Below are positions 1 through 9,664 of a DNA stretch of 64,000 nucleotides, one piece after another (the first letter of the stretch is position 1; every line of letters starts with the position of its first letter). The stretch lies in the NCBI RefSeq assembly GCF_039543185.1, contig NZ_BAABJG010000027.1, positions 310,001-374,000 of the forward strand. Direction: 5' to 3'. The DNA comes from Paenibacillus_S vulneris. Lineage in GTDB: Bacteria > Bacillota > Bacilli > Paenibacillales > NBRC-103111. The position numbers and the translations under genes were made by a program. Below the pieces are notes generated by a model. That model was not told the DNA's origin. It did no database searches and saw nothing but the letters and a program-made list of their open reading frames with translations.

Positions 1-1
1 C

Positions 2-196
2 AACAACGCAGCAGTCAGCAATGAAATCTCGCAATACGTTAGTATCGAAGCCAAATACTACTCAGCCTTGTTCAACGGCGTGGTAGATCCTGAAACCTAC
101 TGGTCCAAATTCAAAGCGGAGGCTGCACCGCTAGCCAAGAAAATTCAATTGGAAGAGCAAAAGCAGATCGACGCATTTCTTGCTGGCAAAAAATAG
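2..196 (+). CDS. Extracellular solute-binding protein, C-terminal fragment
   Basis: An open frame enters from the window edge and ends at a TAG at 194-196, giving the last 64 residues of a protein. The sequence is charged and helical, with ETYWSKFKAEAAPLAKK followed by a lysine-rich tail ending AFLAGKK. This resembles the C-terminus of Paenibacillus sugar ABC solute-binding lipoproteins, where a late helix packs on the second lobe. The gene lies just upstream of the AraC-type regulator at 267 and fits a carbohydrate-uptake locus that begins outside the window. Family assignment rests on the tail and context only, because the lipobox and ligand lobes are not visible. Confidence 0.6.
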   Translation, partial: NNAAVSNEISQYVSIEAKYYSALFNGVVDPETYWSKFKAEAAPLAKKIQLEEQKQIDAFLAGKK

Positions 197-266
197 CGGG
201 ACGCTTCATCAAATACGAGAATTTGTGCTTTAATGAATAGGAAAAAAGAAATGAAGGGGAATAAGA

Positions 267-2492
267 ATGCTGCGATTACGGCCTGAAAAAACATACCTTC
301 GTAACGTTTTGAATATGGGAATTTTGTTTACGGTGATCATTCTCATCTTCTCCTATTTATTAAGGCAGCAATATGCCAAGCAAGCTTATGACGACATAAA
401 CCATTTGATGGAAATCAAGACGGACAGTCTGAGCCAAGGCTTCGAGTACCAGCTGGATCATCTTCGTTCTTACGCCTTAAGCATGTATCAGGATCCGGAC
501 ATCTTCAACTGGCTGATGTCCGATCTTAACGATCCTTTGGCTGCGGCTTCGTCCTTTAAATCGGTTTCGAAATTCATGAGCCTGCAGTCGTATATTGGAA
601 CGACCTATCTGGTGAACACCAAAACGCAGCGGGTAATCGACTCCAAGGAAGGCATCCATACGTTTGCCGAATTTTCGGATCAGAAGATGCTGGCACGCAT
701 TAGCAGCCAGCCTCCGATGACTTTAAGATTTTTCGATCATACGCTCGGAGACGAGTCCTTTCTGGCCTTGATCGTGCCTGCGAACCGCTCCCAAATCGCA
801 AGCCAAGGATATCTGGTCATTTTATTGAACAAAAGCCTGCTCGAAACCTATTTGCTGCAAAATCTGAACGATCCCGCCACTGGCATCGTCATTACCGACA
901 GCGAGCAGAACGTCATTCTTGGCAGCTCCGGCGCGTTCCGCGAGAAGCAGATGCTGCGTCAAAACTCGGCTAACCATCAATTCGTAGTTGAAGGCAATGT
1001 CTTTCTAATCCATTCCCATGCCTTTAAATTAGAGGACTGGACGCTGTATTCCACCGTCCGACTGAAAGACATTAGCGGCAAAATCGACCGAATCCAAATG
1101 GAAATACTGGGGATGTGCCTTTTCCTGCTGCTGCTGCTTTCCGGGCTTACCTACTGGAATTCACGACACCATTTCCTGCCGTTCAGCCAGTTGGCGAGCC
1201 AGATCAGGCAGACGGTTGCCACGGCCGTGTCCGTCCCCGAACCCAGCCGAAATACGGAATTCGCCATCATCAAATCGGGTCTAGACCATATGGTCAAAAC
1301 CGTGGAAGAGATGAACCACATCATAAGAAACCATCAGGAAGTGGTCAAGAACGAATTTTTGCGGCAATGGCTACTGCAGGGGACCTACCATGAATCCTTC
1401 CTGGAAAATAAAAACATGCAGCTGCTGCTCTTTCCTGAACTATATTTGGCCGTTCTGCGTATTAACCGGTTCAAGTCTTTCTCGGACCGCTATTCCTACC
1501 CTTCACGGAAACTCCTTCTGTATGCAATGGGCAATATTACAAGTGAAGTGATGGGGAGGCACGGCTTTGCTATCGAGAATGTGGACGTGGGCAGCGATCA
1601 TTTGGTCGTGTTTATCGGCGGTGGAAAGCAGGAGAGGACTCCGCTCCAGGCACTGAATGAAGCGCGGGAAGAGATCGGTCGCTGGCTGCAAATTCGGGCT
1701 ACCGCTGCACTTAGCGGCAGAACGCCAAAGGACGGCAACATGCGCATCCTGTATGACCGTATTTACGACCTGACTTTGCTGGGATTTTTCAACGAGAAGG
1801 ACAGCGTGTATGTAGAAGAAGATATGCCGGATTACTGGCCGAAGCCGCAGTCGGGGCTCGACGAGAAGCTGGTTCAGGAGCTGATCCAGGCCGTTCGCAA
1901 ATCCCGGAAGGATCAGGTTCAAGAGCTATTGGACGCGATCTTCGCCGAGCTTCACCATTTGTCCTATGCGGAATGCCAGTTTCAGCTGAAGCTGCTGTTT
2001 TTCTATATTTTCAAAGCTTTCAATAAAGTGATGCTCGATCAGGAGCTGGGCGGGGTGGACTTGTTACGGAGATTCGACACCTTAGCCGATGTGAAGGAAT
2101 GGATCTGCCAGCAGCTTGCCGGTATTATTGACAGCATTAACATCAAACATTCCAATTCAAACCGGAAGGAAGAATTGGCAGCGGAAATTTTTGATTATGT
2201 CAAACAGCATCTTCAGGATCCGATGCTTTCTTTGGAGGGGATTGCGGATTATTTGATGCTTTCCGTCAGCTACGTCCGATTGGTATTCAAAGAGACCTAC
2301 TTGATTACACTATCCGATTTCATACACCAGGAACGGCTGGAGCAGGCCAAGCAATTGCTTGTTTCCACAGATTGGCCAGTGCTTCACATTGCGGAACGGT
2401 CCGGGTTTCAATCGAAAACGACGTTTTTTACTTCATTCAAAAAGTATACGGGCTTAACACCGAACCAATATCGAGAGCAAAAGAGCGAATAA
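267..2492 (+). CDS. Membrane-anchored AraC-family transcriptional regulator
   Basis: 741 aa. A membrane segment at about residues 13-33 and a second at about 280-298 enclose an extracellular sensor region of roughly 245 residues. A cytoplasmic linker follows, then a C-terminal AraC/XylS double helix-turn-helix at about 631-741 (HIAERSGFQSKTTFFTSFKK, then GLTPNQYREQK). This fused sensor-regulator design is common in Paenibacillus, where such proteins sense extracellular sugars or sugar-bound binding proteins and activate the adjacent ABC transporter and hydrolase genes. There is no kinase or receiver domain. An AAGGGGAA ribosome site precedes the ATG. The gene sits directly ahead of the secreted enzyme and permease genes at 2604-9657, which are its most likely targets. 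The ligand is unknown. Confidence 0.85.
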   Translation: MLRLRPEKTYLRNVLNMGILFTVIILIFSYLLRQQYAKQAYDDINHLMEIKTDSLSQGFEYQLDHLRSYALSMYQDPDIFNWLMSDLNDPLAAASSFKSVSKFMSLQSYIGTTYLVNTKTQRVIDSKEGIHTFAEFSDQKMLARISSQPPMTLRFFDHTLGDESFLALIVPANRSQIASQGYLVILLNKSLLETYLLQNLNDPATGIVITDSEQNVILGSSGAFREKQMLRQNSANHQFVVEGNVFLIHSHAFKLEDWTLYSTVRLKDISGKIDRIQMEILGMCLFLLLLLSGLTYWNSRHHFLPFSQLASQIRQTVATAVSVPEPSRNTEFAIIKSGLDHMVKTVEEMNHIIRNHQEVVKNEFLRQWLLQGTYHESFLENKNMQLLLFPELYLAVLRINRFKSFSDRYSYPSRKLLLYAMGNITSEVMGRHGFAIENVDVGSDHLVVFIGGGKQERTPLQALNEAREEIGRWLQIRATAALSGRTPKDGNMRILYDRIYDLTLLGFFNEKDSVYVEEDMPDYWPKPQSGLDEKLVQELIQAVRKSRKDQVQELLDAIFAELHHLSYAECQFQLKLLFFYIFKAFNKVMLDQELGGVDLLRRFDTLADVKEWICQQLAGIIDSINIKHSNSNRKEELAAEIFDYVKQHLQDPMLSLEGIADYLMLSVSYVRLVFKETYLITLSDFIHQERLEQAKQLLVSTDWPVLHIAERSGFQSKTTFFTSFKKYTGLTPNQYREQKSE

Positions 2493-2603
2493 CGGCAAGC
2501 GGCAGCGGGCAGCGGCGTGAAAGGGGGTGAAATAGCAAGCAACCGAAAAGCCGGTCAATTGCGGTGTACCGAACCGAATGCTTTGAACTTTGGAGGTGGA
2601 TGA

Positions 2604-5600
2604 ATGATGTTGACGCGAAAAACCAGAAAATTGCTAAGTTTTGTCCTTGTATGGCTAATGGCCATTAGCAGCGTTCCTATCACGCATGCGTCGGAGAGCG
2701 GCCAGCCGGTCATGATCAACTTGCTGGCGCAGGATATGGACACCCATTTCGACGACGGAGTAAGTCCTTTTACGGTGGATAACAGCAGCAGCGGCGGTTC
2801 GCAAAGAATCGTGCAATGGAACGGCAACAATGCGGTTGAGTTTCGTGACGCTTCGCTCGGCACCAATGCCGCAAGTTATTTCTATTATCAATTGAACAAC
2901 GGCAAGCTAAAGGACAGGATTAATGCGATTTACGGTATGCCGACGGGAAGCGCTCCGGTGGAATTCATCCTGGAATACAAGCTGAAGCGCAGCGCCGCCA
3001 GCGACAAGCCAGTGGCCAAGGACATCTATGCCCAGCTGCAGTTCGCGCCGTACGACAACGTGTTGATTCCCCGCTTTCCGGCCGGTTATCCGAGTATTTC
3101 CGGTACAGCGGCTTATCTGAACAGCGATCCGAATGCGATGGGAACGATTAACGACAGTGACATTCCGAGCTATCGTTTCAAGATCGTTCCGAACGGCGGG
3201 CAGAAAACGATTACGAGCATCAAGCTGGCCTTCTCCGTTCGCGTCGACACCGGCGGTACGGATGAAGCCTACATGGTCGACGATTTGGCGGTCTACGAGG
3301 TGGCAAGCGGGCAAAATCAGGATACTGTACCGCCTGCGGCACCGTCGAATTTGACGGTCACAGGGAAAACAGATACGAGCGTTAGCCTGAGCTGGACGGC
3401 TTCGACGGATAATGTCGGAGTAACGGGATACGATATGTATCGAGATGGCAAGCTGCTGAAAACAGTAAGCGGTTTCACAACGAGCGATCTTGTACTCGGA
3501 TTGAGGCCAAATACGGCTTACCGGTTTACCGTCAAAGCGAGGGACGAAGCAGGGAACGTATCGGGGCTGAGCAATGAAGCCACCGTCACTACATTGCCCT
3601 CGATCAGCGGGATGCCGGAGCCATTCGGAGATACGGATATCGGCAGTGTGGGCACGGTGGGCCGTGCCGTTTATAACCGGGATACCGGCACCTTCAAGGT
3701 TCAGGGCTCCGGAACGGATATCTGGGGAACGGAGGATGCGTTCCACTATGTATACCGGCCATGGACGGGCGACGGGCAGGTGATGGCGCGCGTCTACAGC
3801 GTCGAGAATACAGCCCAATGGACCAAGGCAGGGGTTATGATCCGAGGCGATATTACGAAGCAGTCCCCTTACACAATGATGGAGGTGACGCCTGCGGGAG
3901 GGGTCTTCTTCCAGGAACGGCTGCAGCCAGGAGCGGACTCCAGCCAGACGGCAGGAACCAAAGCATCCGCGCCTTACTGGGTGAAGCTGGTGCGGCAGAA
4001 TAATGTGATCAGCGCGTACGATTCGGCCGATGGCACGAACTGGACGTTCGTTAAGAAAGAGGCGATGAATCTGCCGGAAACGGTTTATTTCGGTCTGGCG
4101 GTAACAAGTCATAACAACAACCGGCTGGCGGCGGCGGAATTCGATAATGTGAGCGTCAGTCCCATTCCGCCTTCGGATAGCACGAATGCACCTTTTCCCG
4201 GCACTTTAGACAGCCGAAGACAATGGCTGTGGGGCAAGACGAAATCGATGTCAGAGCTGGGTGGACAGCTCAATATTACACAGTACGTCGCGCAAATTCT
4301 CGACGGGCAGAATGTCACCGCTAATCTTCAAAAGCTCGACGATATGTTCCAAACTTACGACTGGGAGCAATACAAAACGGTCGCCAAAATGTATGCCTAT
4401 TTGCTGGTCGGCGACCGGTTCAACAGCGCGATGACGGATCACGTCCGGTGGTATTTCTCGCAATATGCCTATGCAAAGCTGCCCCAAACCGAAAATCTCC
4501 GAATGAGCAACTACACCGCAGGTTATTTGGTAGGGCAGTATTTGCCCGATTTGAAGGATTTGAACGGCAAGTCCGGGGCTGTGCTGAAAGCTGAGAACCG
4601 GGCTAATCTCGAGGAGATGCTCGATTCGGGAGTTCGCTACGGATGGGCCGAATATGAAAGTCCGGAATATACGTTCATGACCTATTTGTGCTTGAACGCC
4701 TTGTACCAGTATTCGGATGAACCGGATTTCAAGCAGAAGGTTAAAATGGCCATGGACATCATGTGGTTCGAGTGGGCGAACGACTGGATCAATGGAACGT
4801 TCATCTCTACATCCAACCGGGCCAAGGGAGACTCGGTTTCGGCAAGCGATCCGACATGGAGGGGAGCGGACCATACCGCTCTGTCTTGGATGTATTTCGG
4901 CTCCTACCGGGCGCAGGAGAGAATCGGCGAATCGGAAGGGATGGCGCCTGTAACGTACCGCCCGTATCTCGAATATTTGGGCCTGGTACTGTACCGAGGT
5001 ATGAGCTATGCACCGCCGGAAATGGCTGTCAGGATCGGCCAAACCGCAGATAAAAGCTACGTGTCCCGCAAAACCAATCTGCAAAATTCGAGCGGCCGCA
5101 ATCTTCGCACGTACCGTCAGGCCTATGTCCGGCCGACTTGGGGCTTGTCTACCGAGGTAACGTATAACCGCGTCGACAACTGGATTGAAGATATCCCCGT
5201 GGTGCTGCGCTGGCATTCTCCCAAGCCGAATCCACTCTTCCGTCTGTCCGTCGATCAGGGGGATGCACCCATTGGCAATTATGACCAGCCGGCCAACCAT
5301 CGGATTATGCAGGACGGCAAAGCGGCGGTGGGCGTGTACAAACTGCTAAATACTCCGAGCTCCAATTTTATTAACGCCATGTTCCCGGACACCGGTTCGA
5401 TTATTGCGAGAGAAGAGCAGGCGGGATGGGTATTATGCGATGCCGGACCGATGTATTTCGCTTTTAAGATGATTAAGCCGTATTCATGGTATGAACAGAC
5501 GCCAACCGATCCGGCGAACAAGGTCAAGACGACGGCCCAGCTTCACCCTACCAAACAATTGCTCTACAGCTACCATATCCTTCGCAGTCAGGCCGATACG

Positions 5601-5987
5601 AATGGATGGGTGCTTGAAACCGCAGACGCTTCCGAGTATACGGACTTTGCTGCCTTCAAGAACGCGGTTCTTGCGAATACGACAGTCGACAGCACGCATA
5701 TCAACGAGGCCAACCCGCGTCTGATTTATAAAAGCTTAAGTGGGGATTGGATGGACATTACGTTTGTTTCCGCTGCGGACGCTTACAACAATACACATAA
5801 AATCAACAATACGCCCGTCGATTATTCCGCCTTCAAACTGTTCGACACACCTTGGCTGCAGCAGGGGCAAAACGCCGTTACGTTCACTGCATCTCAGGGA
5901 GGCGAGTCGTTGACCTACAATTTCGCCGATTGGACGATCACCCGCTCGGTTGCTCCGGCGGCGCAGCAGGGGAATAGGAAGCAGTAA
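2604..5987 (+). CDS. Large secreted multidomain protein with FN3 and DUF1349-like domains; activity unknown
   Basis: 1127 aa. A Sec signal peptide covers residues 1-30 (hydrophobic core, then THAS). Residues about 35-235 look like a beta-sandwich carbohydrate-binding module. A fibronectin type III domain covers about 244-332, and a DUF1349/LamG-like beta-sandwich covers about 337-518. Residues 535-1127 look like an alpha/alpha-toroid followed by a beta-sandwich, the layout of polysaccharide lyases of the PL8/heparinase type. I cannot identify a catalytic motif there, so lyase activity is inference only. GGAGGTGG at 2592-2599 serves ATG 2604 or 2607. The gene lies between a sugar-type regulator and ABC permeases, so a polysaccharide substrate is likely. 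Confidence 0.75.
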   Translation: MMLTRKTRKLLSFVLVWLMAISSVPITHASESGQPVMINLLAQDMDTHFDDGVSPFTVDNSSSGGSQRIVQWNGNNAVEFRDASLGTNAASYFYYQLNNGKLKDRINAIYGMPTGSAPVEFILEYKLKRSAASDKPVAKDIYAQLQFAPYDNVLIPRFPAGYPSISGTAAYLNSDPNAMGTINDSDIPSYRFKIVPNGGQKTITSIKLAFSVRVDTGGTDEAYMVDDLAVYEVASGQNQDTVPPAAPSNLTVTGKTDTSVSLSWTASTDNVGVTGYDMYRDGKLLKTVSGFTTSDLVLGLRPNTAYRFTVKARDEAGNVSGLSNEATVTTLPSISGMPEPFGDTDIGSVGTVGRAVYNRDTGTFKVQGSGTDIWGTEDAFHYVYRPWTGDGQVMARVYSVENTAQWTKAGVMIRGDITKQSPYTMMEVTPAGGVFFQERLQPGADSSQTAGTKASAPYWVKLVRQNNVISAYDSADGTNWTFVKKEAMNLPETVYFGLAVTSHNNNRLAAAEFDNVSVSPIPPSDSTNAPFPGTLDSRRQWLWGKTKSMSELGGQLNITQYVAQILDGQNVTANLQKLDDMFQTYDWEQYKTVAKMYAYLLVGDRFNSAMTDHVRWYFSQYAYAKLPQTENLRMSNYTAGYLVGQYLPDLKDLNGKSGAVLKAENRANLEEMLDSGVRYGWAEYESPEYTFMTYLCLNALYQYSDEPDFKQKVKMAMDIMWFEWANDWINGTFISTSNRAKGDSVSASDPTWRGADHTALSWMYFGSYRAQERIGESEGMAPVTYRPYLEYLGLVLYRGMSYAPPEMAVRIGQTADKSYVSRKTNLQNSSGRNLRTYRQAYVRPTWGLSTEVTYNRVDNWIEDIPVVLRWHSPKPNPLFRLSVDQGDAPIGNYDQPANHRIMQDGKAAVGVYKLLNTPSSNFINAMFPDTGSIIAREEQAGWVLCDAGPMYFAFKMIKPYSWYEQTPTDPANKVKTTAQLHPTKQLLYSYHILRSQADTNGWVLETADASEYTDFAAFKNAVLANTTVDSTHINEANPRLIYKSLSGDWMDITFVSAADAYNNTHKINNTPVDYSAFKLFDTPWLQQGQNAVTFTASQGGESLTYNFADWTITRSVAPAAQQGNRKQ

Positions 5988-6092
5988 AATCGGACTTTTC
6001 CCCGGTATAATGGTTCTTCACTCCGGTTTTCCGGTCATCCGCTTTCCGATACACTATCCTTTGTAAGCACTTTCTTGCAGGAGGACATGAAG

Positions 6093-7043
6093 ATGGAGCT
6101 GGTGACCGCCGGAACCGCTGTTGAAAAGAAGACGACTCCCCGGAGTCGCCTCGGAAGGTTATGGAAATACAAGCTGCTATACCTGCTGCTGATGCCTGCT
6201 TTTATTTGGGTGTTCCTGTTCGATTATCTCCCCCTGTACGGGATCAGCATCGCGTTTATGGATTACAACGTCATTCAGGGCTTCTCCGGAAGCGAGTGGG
6301 CGGGGCTCAAATATTTTCGGATACTGTTCGAATCCGAGATGTTCCGCAATGCGTTTAAGAACACGCTGCTGATCAGCTTGTACAAAATGATCAGCGGCTT
6401 CCTGTGCCCGATCGTACTGGCGCTTGCCTTGAACGAAATTCGCGCCGTCTGGTTCAAGAAGACGCTTCAAACCGCCGTCTACCTGCCAAGATTTGTCTCC
6501 TGGGTCGTATACGGCGGGATCATTACACTGCTGCTTTCGCCAGAGACTGGCGTTGTTAACAAAATCGTCGAGCTGTTCGGCGGGACACCCGCTTATCTGC
6601 TCGTCGAGCCTGCCTACTTCCGGACGATACTGGTGGTTACCGACGCGATGAAGGAGATGGGCTGGGCAGCCATCATCTATATGGCCGCCATCGCCGGGCT
6701 GAACCCGGAAGTATACGAGGCGGCGGTGATGGACGGAGCGACGCGGCTTCAGCGGATCCTTCACGTCACTTTGCCGGGCATCACAGGAACGATCGTCGTT
6801 ATCTTCATCCTTAGAGTCGGATACATCATGAGCGCCGGGCTGGATCAGGTGATCAACCTGTACAATCCGATGGTGTTTGAGGTTGGCGATATTCTGGACA
6901 CCTACATATACCGGGTAGGCATCGAGCAGTTCAGCCTCAGCCTCGCCGCTGCAGCCGACGTCATCAAAGGTGTCATCGGGCTCGCACTGGTGCTGATCGC
7001 CAATCATATCGCCAGGCGCATCAACGATTCCGGCATTTTCTAG
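6093..7043 (+). CDS. Sugar ABC transporter permease, LplB-like
   Basis: 316 aa from the ATG at 6093, chosen because AGGAGGA at 6079-6085 sits 7 bases before it. The ATG at 6087 and the TTG at 6075 are too close to or ahead of that site. Six membrane segments are visible. The cytoplasmic EAA loop reads EAAVMDGATRLQRILHVTLP, the contact for an ATPase subunit. The sequence resembles the LplB group of CUT1 permeases for oligosaccharides. It is followed 18 bases later by its partner permease at 7062 and then the binding lipoprotein at 8017. No ATPase gene is nearby, which fits use of a shared MsmX-type ATPase. Substrate unknown; probably oligosaccharides from the secreted enzymes on either side. 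Confidence 0.9.
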   Translation: MELVTAGTAVEKKTTPRSRLGRLWKYKLLYLLLMPAFIWVFLFDYLPLYGISIAFMDYNVIQGFSGSEWAGLKYFRILFESEMFRNAFKNTLLISLYKMISGFLCPIVLALALNEIRAVWFKKTLQTAVYLPRFVSWVVYGGIITLLLSPETGVVNKIVELFGGTPAYLLVEPAYFRTILVVTDAMKEMGWAAIIYMAAIAGLNPEVYEAAVMDGATRLQRILHVTLPGITGTIVVIFILRVGYIMSAGLDQVINLYNPMVFEVGDILDTYIYRVGIEQFSLSLAAAADVIKGVIGLALVLIANHIARRINDSGIF

Positions 7044-7061
7044 CGAAGGAGAAGAGAAACG

Positions 7062-7937
7062 ATGAAGCTCACGAGAGGCGAGACCGCCTTTGTTACCGTC
7101 AACTATACCGTACTCACCGCCTTAACCGTACTAATCGTCATTCCTTTCTGGTACGTCATAACCATCTCGGTGACACCGTATCACCTGTTCAGCGAGAAAA
7201 ACGGATTCATCCTGTTTCCGACCTCCTTCAGCTTGCAGTACTATGAATATTTACTGCAGAAAGGCTCCCTGATCTATACCGCCTACGGCACCACGATCCG
7301 CAACACAGCGGCGGGTGTCCTACTGGCTCTGTTCCTGACCACAACGGCCGCTTACGCGCTGGCAGAGAAAAAGCTGCCAGGCAGGCGGATCATCCTGCTG
7401 TACTTTCTCTTTACGATGCTGTTCAAAGGCGGGATGATTCCCACCTATATCACGATCAAGCAGCTTGGGCTGCTCAACACCGGCTATGTGCTCATCCTGG
7501 TTATGGCTTACAGCGCATTTAACATGATCATTATGAAGTCGTTCTTCGAGGGTATCCCGGAAAGCTTGAAGGAATCTGCCTCGATCGACGGAGCCTCGGA
7601 GCTCAGAATGCTGTGGCAGATTGTGCTGCCGCTGTCCATGCCGGTGATAGCTACCATCGGTTTGCTGTATTTGGTGGTGTACTGGAACGATTTCTTCAAC
7701 GCCATGCTGTATGTGACCGATTGGCACAAAGCGCCTGTGCAGCTTGTTCTTCGCACGATCGTCGCCAGCTCCAGCCTCCCGCCGGAGCTGCTGGAAGCGG
7801 CAGGCTCGACGCCACCGCCTACGATAGGCATCCAGATGGCTGCCATTGTCATTGTAGCGCTGCCAATGCTGATCATTTACCCGTTCGTGCAAAAATATTT
7901 CGAGCAGGGCATGCTGGTCGGATCAGTGAAAGGATAG
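7062..7937 (+). CDS. Carbohydrate ABC transporter permease, YtcP/LplC-like
   Basis: 291 aa, six membrane segments. The EAA loop reads ESASIDGASELRMLWQIVLP, and the C-terminus VQKYFEQGMLVGSVKG is characteristic of the second permease of CUT1 systems. It would form the heterodimeric channel with the product of 6093-7043. A GAAGGAGAAG ribosome site lies just before the ATG. The 79-base gap to the lipoprotein gene contains no terminator, so the three genes probably form one transcript. Confidence 0.9.
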   Translation: MKLTRGETAFVTVNYTVLTALTVLIVIPFWYVITISVTPYHLFSEKNGFILFPTSFSLQYYEYLLQKGSLIYTAYGTTIRNTAAGVLLALFLTTTAAYALAEKKLPGRRIILLYFLFTMLFKGGMIPTYITIKQLGLLNTGYVLILVMAYSAFNMIIMKSFFEGIPESLKESASIDGASELRMLWQIVLPLSMPVIATIGLLYLVVYWNDFFNAMLYVTDWHKAPVQLVLRTIVASSSLPPELLEAAGSTPPPTIGIQMAAIVIVALPMLIIYPFVQKYFEQGMLVGSVKG

Positions 7938-8016
7938 TGGGATCGTCCGCCGTAAATAGGATCGCAGCCGGGGAGAAATAGACAACGGATTGGAAGGAAA
8001 ATAAGGAGGTTTATGA

Positions 8017-9657
8017 ATGATGGCGAGTTCAAAGAAAAGATGGCCGCTCGGCATACTGACCGCCGTACTGGCCGGGACCGTAACTGTTGCGGGTTGCAGC
8101 AAGGAGAATGGGGCAGAAAGCACTCCGCCTGCGCCCTCAGGGGATTCAGGATCACCTCAGGCGAAGGCGGAAACCCCCTATGAGCTCAAATGGCTCAGGG
8201 CTCAAGACATTTCTAAGCCTTACGACCCTTCAAAAGATGTAGTCAAGCAGGCGATCGAGCAAAAGCTCCGTGTGAAGATTGTGCCCGAGCTAGTCGATGT
8301 TCAGCAGTACAAGACGAAGCTGAATCTGAAAATGTCCAGCGGTGACATTCCCGATGTAGCAAGAATCGATTTTGCTGACGATTTCCAGAAGTATGCCCTG
8401 CAGGGAGCCTTCGTCGATCTGACCAATCTGATTAACGAGAAGGATACTCCGAACATTCTGAAGGAGGTACCGAAGGACGTTTTCGAACAGGCAAAGGTCA
8501 ACGGCAAAATGTACGGGATTCCTTATCAAGGAGGGCCTGGTGCCGGGTACCGGTGGAATCTGGTCCTTCGCAAGGACTATCTTGAAGCAGCGGGAAGCGC
8601 GGTGCCGAAGACGCTTGACGAATATTACAATCTGCTGAAAAAGATCAAAGCGGAAAAGCCGGAGGTTATCCCGCTCGGTGGGTATACGGCTCAAATCGGG
8701 CAGCCCAAGTACGCCAACAATTCCTTCGACCACATCTTCGGCGCGTTCGGAGTGACGCCGGGTTATTTCACGGAGAAAGACGGCAAGTTCAGCAACTATG
8801 ACATCGATCCGAGAATGAAGCAAGCCCTTCAATATTTGCAAAAAATGTATGCGGAAGGTCTGATCGATAAGGAGTTTGCCACCATCAAGGAGGAGCAGCT
8901 GCGGGCAAAGCTGTATAGCGGCAAGCTGTTCTCCTGGATGGGCTGGTGGTCTACGGCAAGCGATTACGACACCCAGATCGAGACAAGCGAGCTTAAGAAA
9001 AGCGGCAAGCTGGCCGCAGACGGGAATCTCCCGAATCAAGCCGATCAGCCGTTCAAATATTTGACCCTGACCGGTTCGCTTACGGGTCCGGACGGGAAGG
9101 CGGTGGCTCCAATGGGAGCGCCTTTCTCCCAGATGCACGCCATCAGCGCGAAAACCAAGGATCCCAAAAAAGTTCTGGGCATAATCGAGCAATCGTTGTC
9201 GCTCGATAACCAGATGCTGACCGTTTGGGGCATCGAAGGAGAAGACTACAAGATCGAGAACGGCAAGATGAAGCTGGCCACCGATCTGATCGACCCCAAG
9301 ACACAGCAGGACAAGAACGGGAATTTCCGCGGGACGCAGGGCTATCTGTTCGCTCCCGGGCTGCAAGGGTGGCCGCGATACCTTGAATCGCTCCCGGAGC
9401 GAAATGCACAAGCACTTGAAATAGCAATCCATAATCCGTACCAGATTACCGACGCTTCCAATTATCTGGATTCCCCGACCAAAATCGCTAAGCTGGTGGA
9501 GTTGAATACAATGCGCGACTCCGTCTTCACACAGATCATTATGGGCGGTGACATCAAGAAATTCGACGAGTTCACGGAGAAGTGGAAGTCGCAGGGAGGC
9601 GCACAAATTTTGAAAGAGCTGGAGGAGTCGCTGAAGAAGAAATCAGGCAAGGGGTGA
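8017..9657 (+). CDS. Extracellular solute-binding lipoprotein, LipO-like
   Basis: 546 aa. A lipoprotein signal peptide ends in the lipobox VAGC with the modified cysteine near residue 26. A low-complexity Ser/Pro/Gly linker follows, then the two-lobe solute-binding fold. The length of about 540 residues and the position after two permease genes match the LipO/YtcQ group that serves LplB/YtcP permeases. AAGGAGG at 8003-8009 lies 7 bases ahead of the start. The protein should hand oligosaccharides to the permeases at 6093-7937. The next gene starts only 7 bases after the stop, so uptake and the giant hydrolase are co-transcribed. Confidence 0.9.
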   Translation: MMASSKKRWPLGILTAVLAGTVTVAGCSKENGAESTPPAPSGDSGSPQAKAETPYELKWLRAQDISKPYDPSKDVVKQAIEQKLRVKIVPELVDVQQYKTKLNLKMSSGDIPDVARIDFADDFQKYALQGAFVDLTNLINEKDTPNILKEVPKDVFEQAKVNGKMYGIPYQGGPGAGYRWNLVLRKDYLEAAGSAVPKTLDEYYNLLKKIKAEKPEVIPLGGYTAQIGQPKYANNSFDHIFGAFGVTPGYFTEKDGKFSNYDIDPRMKQALQYLQKMYAEGLIDKEFATIKEEQLRAKLYSGKLFSWMGWWSTASDYDTQIETSELKKSGKLAADGNLPNQADQPFKYLTLTGSLTGPDGKAVAPMGAPFSQMHAISAKTKDPKKVLGIIEQSLSLDNQMLTVWGIEGEDYKIENGKMKLATDLIDPKTQQDKNGNFRGTQGYLFAPGLQGWPRYLESLPERNAQALEIAIHNPYQITDASNYLDSPTKIAKLVELNTMRDSVFTQIIMGGDIKKFDEFTEKWKSQGGAQILKELEESLKKKSGKG

Positions 9658-9664
9658 TTCCGTA

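Noticed and set aside
6062..6075. TGTAAGCACTTTCT upstream of the LplB-like gene as a cre site
   Set aside because: It misses the central G and the final A of the consensus, and there is no promoter just upstream.
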